Of a stretch of 64,000 nt of DNA, positions 63,122 through 64,000 are shown in pieces. A program made the translations under genes and the position numbers. The number at the start of each line of letters is the position of its first letter. Positions within the stretch are counted from its first letter, which is position 1. Source of the DNA: Streptomyces sp. NBC_00154 (lineage in GTDB: Bacteria > Actinomycetota > Actinomycetes > Streptomycetales > Streptomycetaceae); assembly GCF_026342835.1 (NCBI RefSeq), contig NZ_JAPEMI010000001.1, forward strand, positions 930,001 to 994,000. Reading direction: 5' to 3'. The notes under the pieces are model-generated. The model did no database searches. It saw nothing but the letters and a program-made list of their open reading frames with translations, and was not told the origin of the DNA.

Positions 63122-64000
63122 TCAGGAACGCACTTCGAGGAGCGGGACGAGCTGTTCGACGGGGGTCATCGAGCCGTGCATGCCGACCATCGCGGACTCG
63201 TGCGGCTCCTGGACGGAGGCGGTGACCACGACGTCGTCGTGGGCGGCCGCGACCACATCGCCGATCCGGCCGTACACCCGCTCGTCGACCTGCGGGCCGA
63301 ACCAGCCGGCCGCGATCGCCTCGTCCCGGCTCGCCACCCAGAACTGTTCGCCGAGCACCTCCTGCCAGACGGTCAGCACGTCGGCCTCGGCGCCCGGGAC
63401 GGCGTACACATGACGGGCCCGGCCCTCACCGCCGAGCAGGGCGACGCCCGCGCGCAGCTCCCAGTCCTCGTCGAAGTCGATCCGGGACTGTTCGTCGAAC
63501 GGAATGTCGATCATGCCGTGGTCCGCGGTGATGTACAGGGCGGAGCGGGGCGGCAGTTGTTCGGCGAGGCGCTGCACCAGACCGTCCACATACATCAGCT
63601 GGCCGCGCCAGGCATCGGAGTCGATGCCGAAGCGGTGCCCCTTGCCGTCGATCTCGCTGTAGTACGTGTAGACGAGCGACCGGTCACCGGCGGCGAGCCG
63701 GTCCGCGGCCAGGTCCATCCGCTCCTCGCCGGTGAGCCTGCCGTGGAACGTGCCGCCGCTGAGCGCGATCTTGGTGAGCGGGGTGTGCTGGAAGGTCGGG
63801 GCGGAGACCTGCGCGGTCTGCACGCCCGCCTCGTCCGCGAGCCGGAAGACGGTGGGATACGGCTGCCAGACCTCCGGCGGGGTCCAGGGCTTCCAGCGGA
63901 GCTGGTTCATCAGCTCGCCGGTCTCCGGATTGCGGGCGGTGTAGCCGGGAAGACCGTGTGCGCCGGGCGGCAGCCCCGTACCGACCGAGGCGAGCGAGGT
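63122..64000 (-). CDS. Alkaline phosphatase / nucleotide pyrophosphatase family protein, partial
   Basis: The last 292 residues of a gene that runs off the window. Metal-site motifs are DGKGHRFGIDSDAW, YITADHGMIDIPF and the C-terminal MVGMHGSMTPVEQLVPL; earlier SVGTGLPPGAHGLPGYTARN is the segment that follows the nucleophile in this superfamily. It is probably an intracellular phosphodiesterase. The start lies outside. Confidence 0.85.
   Translation of the reverse strand, partial: TSLASVGTGLPPGAHGLPGYTARNPETGELMNQLRWKPWTPPEVWQPYPTVFRLADEAGVQTAQVSAPTFQHTPLTKIALSGGTFHGRLTGEERMDLAADRLAAGDRSLVYTYYSEIDGKGHRFGIDSDAWRGQLMYVDGLVQRLAEQLPPRSALYITADHGMIDIPFDEQSRIDFDEDWELRAGVALLGGEGRARHVYAVPGAEADVLTVWQEVLGEQFWVASRDEAIAAGWFGPQVDERVYGRIGDVVAAAHDDVVVTASVQEPHESAMVGMHGSMTPVEQLVPLLEVRS

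Overview
The window is high-GC actinobacterial DNA and almost certainly Streptomyces. Genes typical of that genus are SepH, the CutRS two-component system, the DUF3710-dut-thioesterase block, DUF3159, DUF3093 and DUF4193 proteins, an S-adenosyl methyltransferase of the DUF574 type, TrmB/LuxR regulators and a very large S8 peptidase. Many genes start with GTG or TTG, and long GC-rich hairpins close most transcription units. No rRNA, tRNA or CRISPR array was seen.

Layout. 1-5.2 kb: the 5' end of a sugar ABC permease gene, a DeoR-type regulator divergent from a SIS-domain sugar-phosphate enzyme, and four broken remnants (ricin-B-like secreted protein, dienelactone-hydrolase-like N-terminus, truncated FN3 protein, rhodanese C-terminus). 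5.2-19.7 kb: secreted S8 peptidase with its regulator, a GAF-SpoIIE-HATPase phosphatase, a VOC protein, an FG-GAP propeller protein, an NmtR-like metal sensor, a DUF6445 oxygenase-like protein, an RraA-family protein and a methyltransferase. 19.8-29.7 kb: a decayed genomic island. Its flanks carry two copies of the last 22 codons of the 23S rRNA uracil methyltransferase gene rumA, at 20.37 kb and at 29.73 kb. Inside are fragments of a ClC channel, a Y-family polymerase and an HNH nuclease, three insertion sequences (IS5-like broken, IS630 intact, IS4 intact with 36-bp terminal repeats and a 10-bp target duplication), and one intact cassette: tautomerase-SnoaL fusion, FMN reductase, ECF41 sigma factor and VOC protein.

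29.7-45.5 kb: a potassium region. A KimA-type K+ importer is divergent from two RCK/TrkA proteins. Further on are the two-component system KdpDE, an orphan ABC ATPase, and kdpC-B-A-F preceded by a 27-residue membrane microprotein whose stop overlaps the kdpF start. 45.7-64 kb: conserved core genes: DUF3710, dut, thioesterase, DUF4193, cutSR, a 57-residue small protein, an inositol-phosphatase-like protein, ferrochelatase, an MFS exporter overlapping an aldonolactone oxidase, sepH, a sulfurtransferase, VOC, SRPBCC with ArsR, thymidine kinase and a partial alkaline-phosphatase-family gene.

How genes work together. The clearest functional group is potassium homeostasis. The most interesting evolutionary feature is the rumA 3' end acting as an integration target, later hit by an IS4 element exactly at the stop codon. 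The best candidate for an uncharacterised system is the ECF41 cassette, whose sigma factor and neighbouring tautomerase fusion both carry NTF2/SnoaL-like domains.
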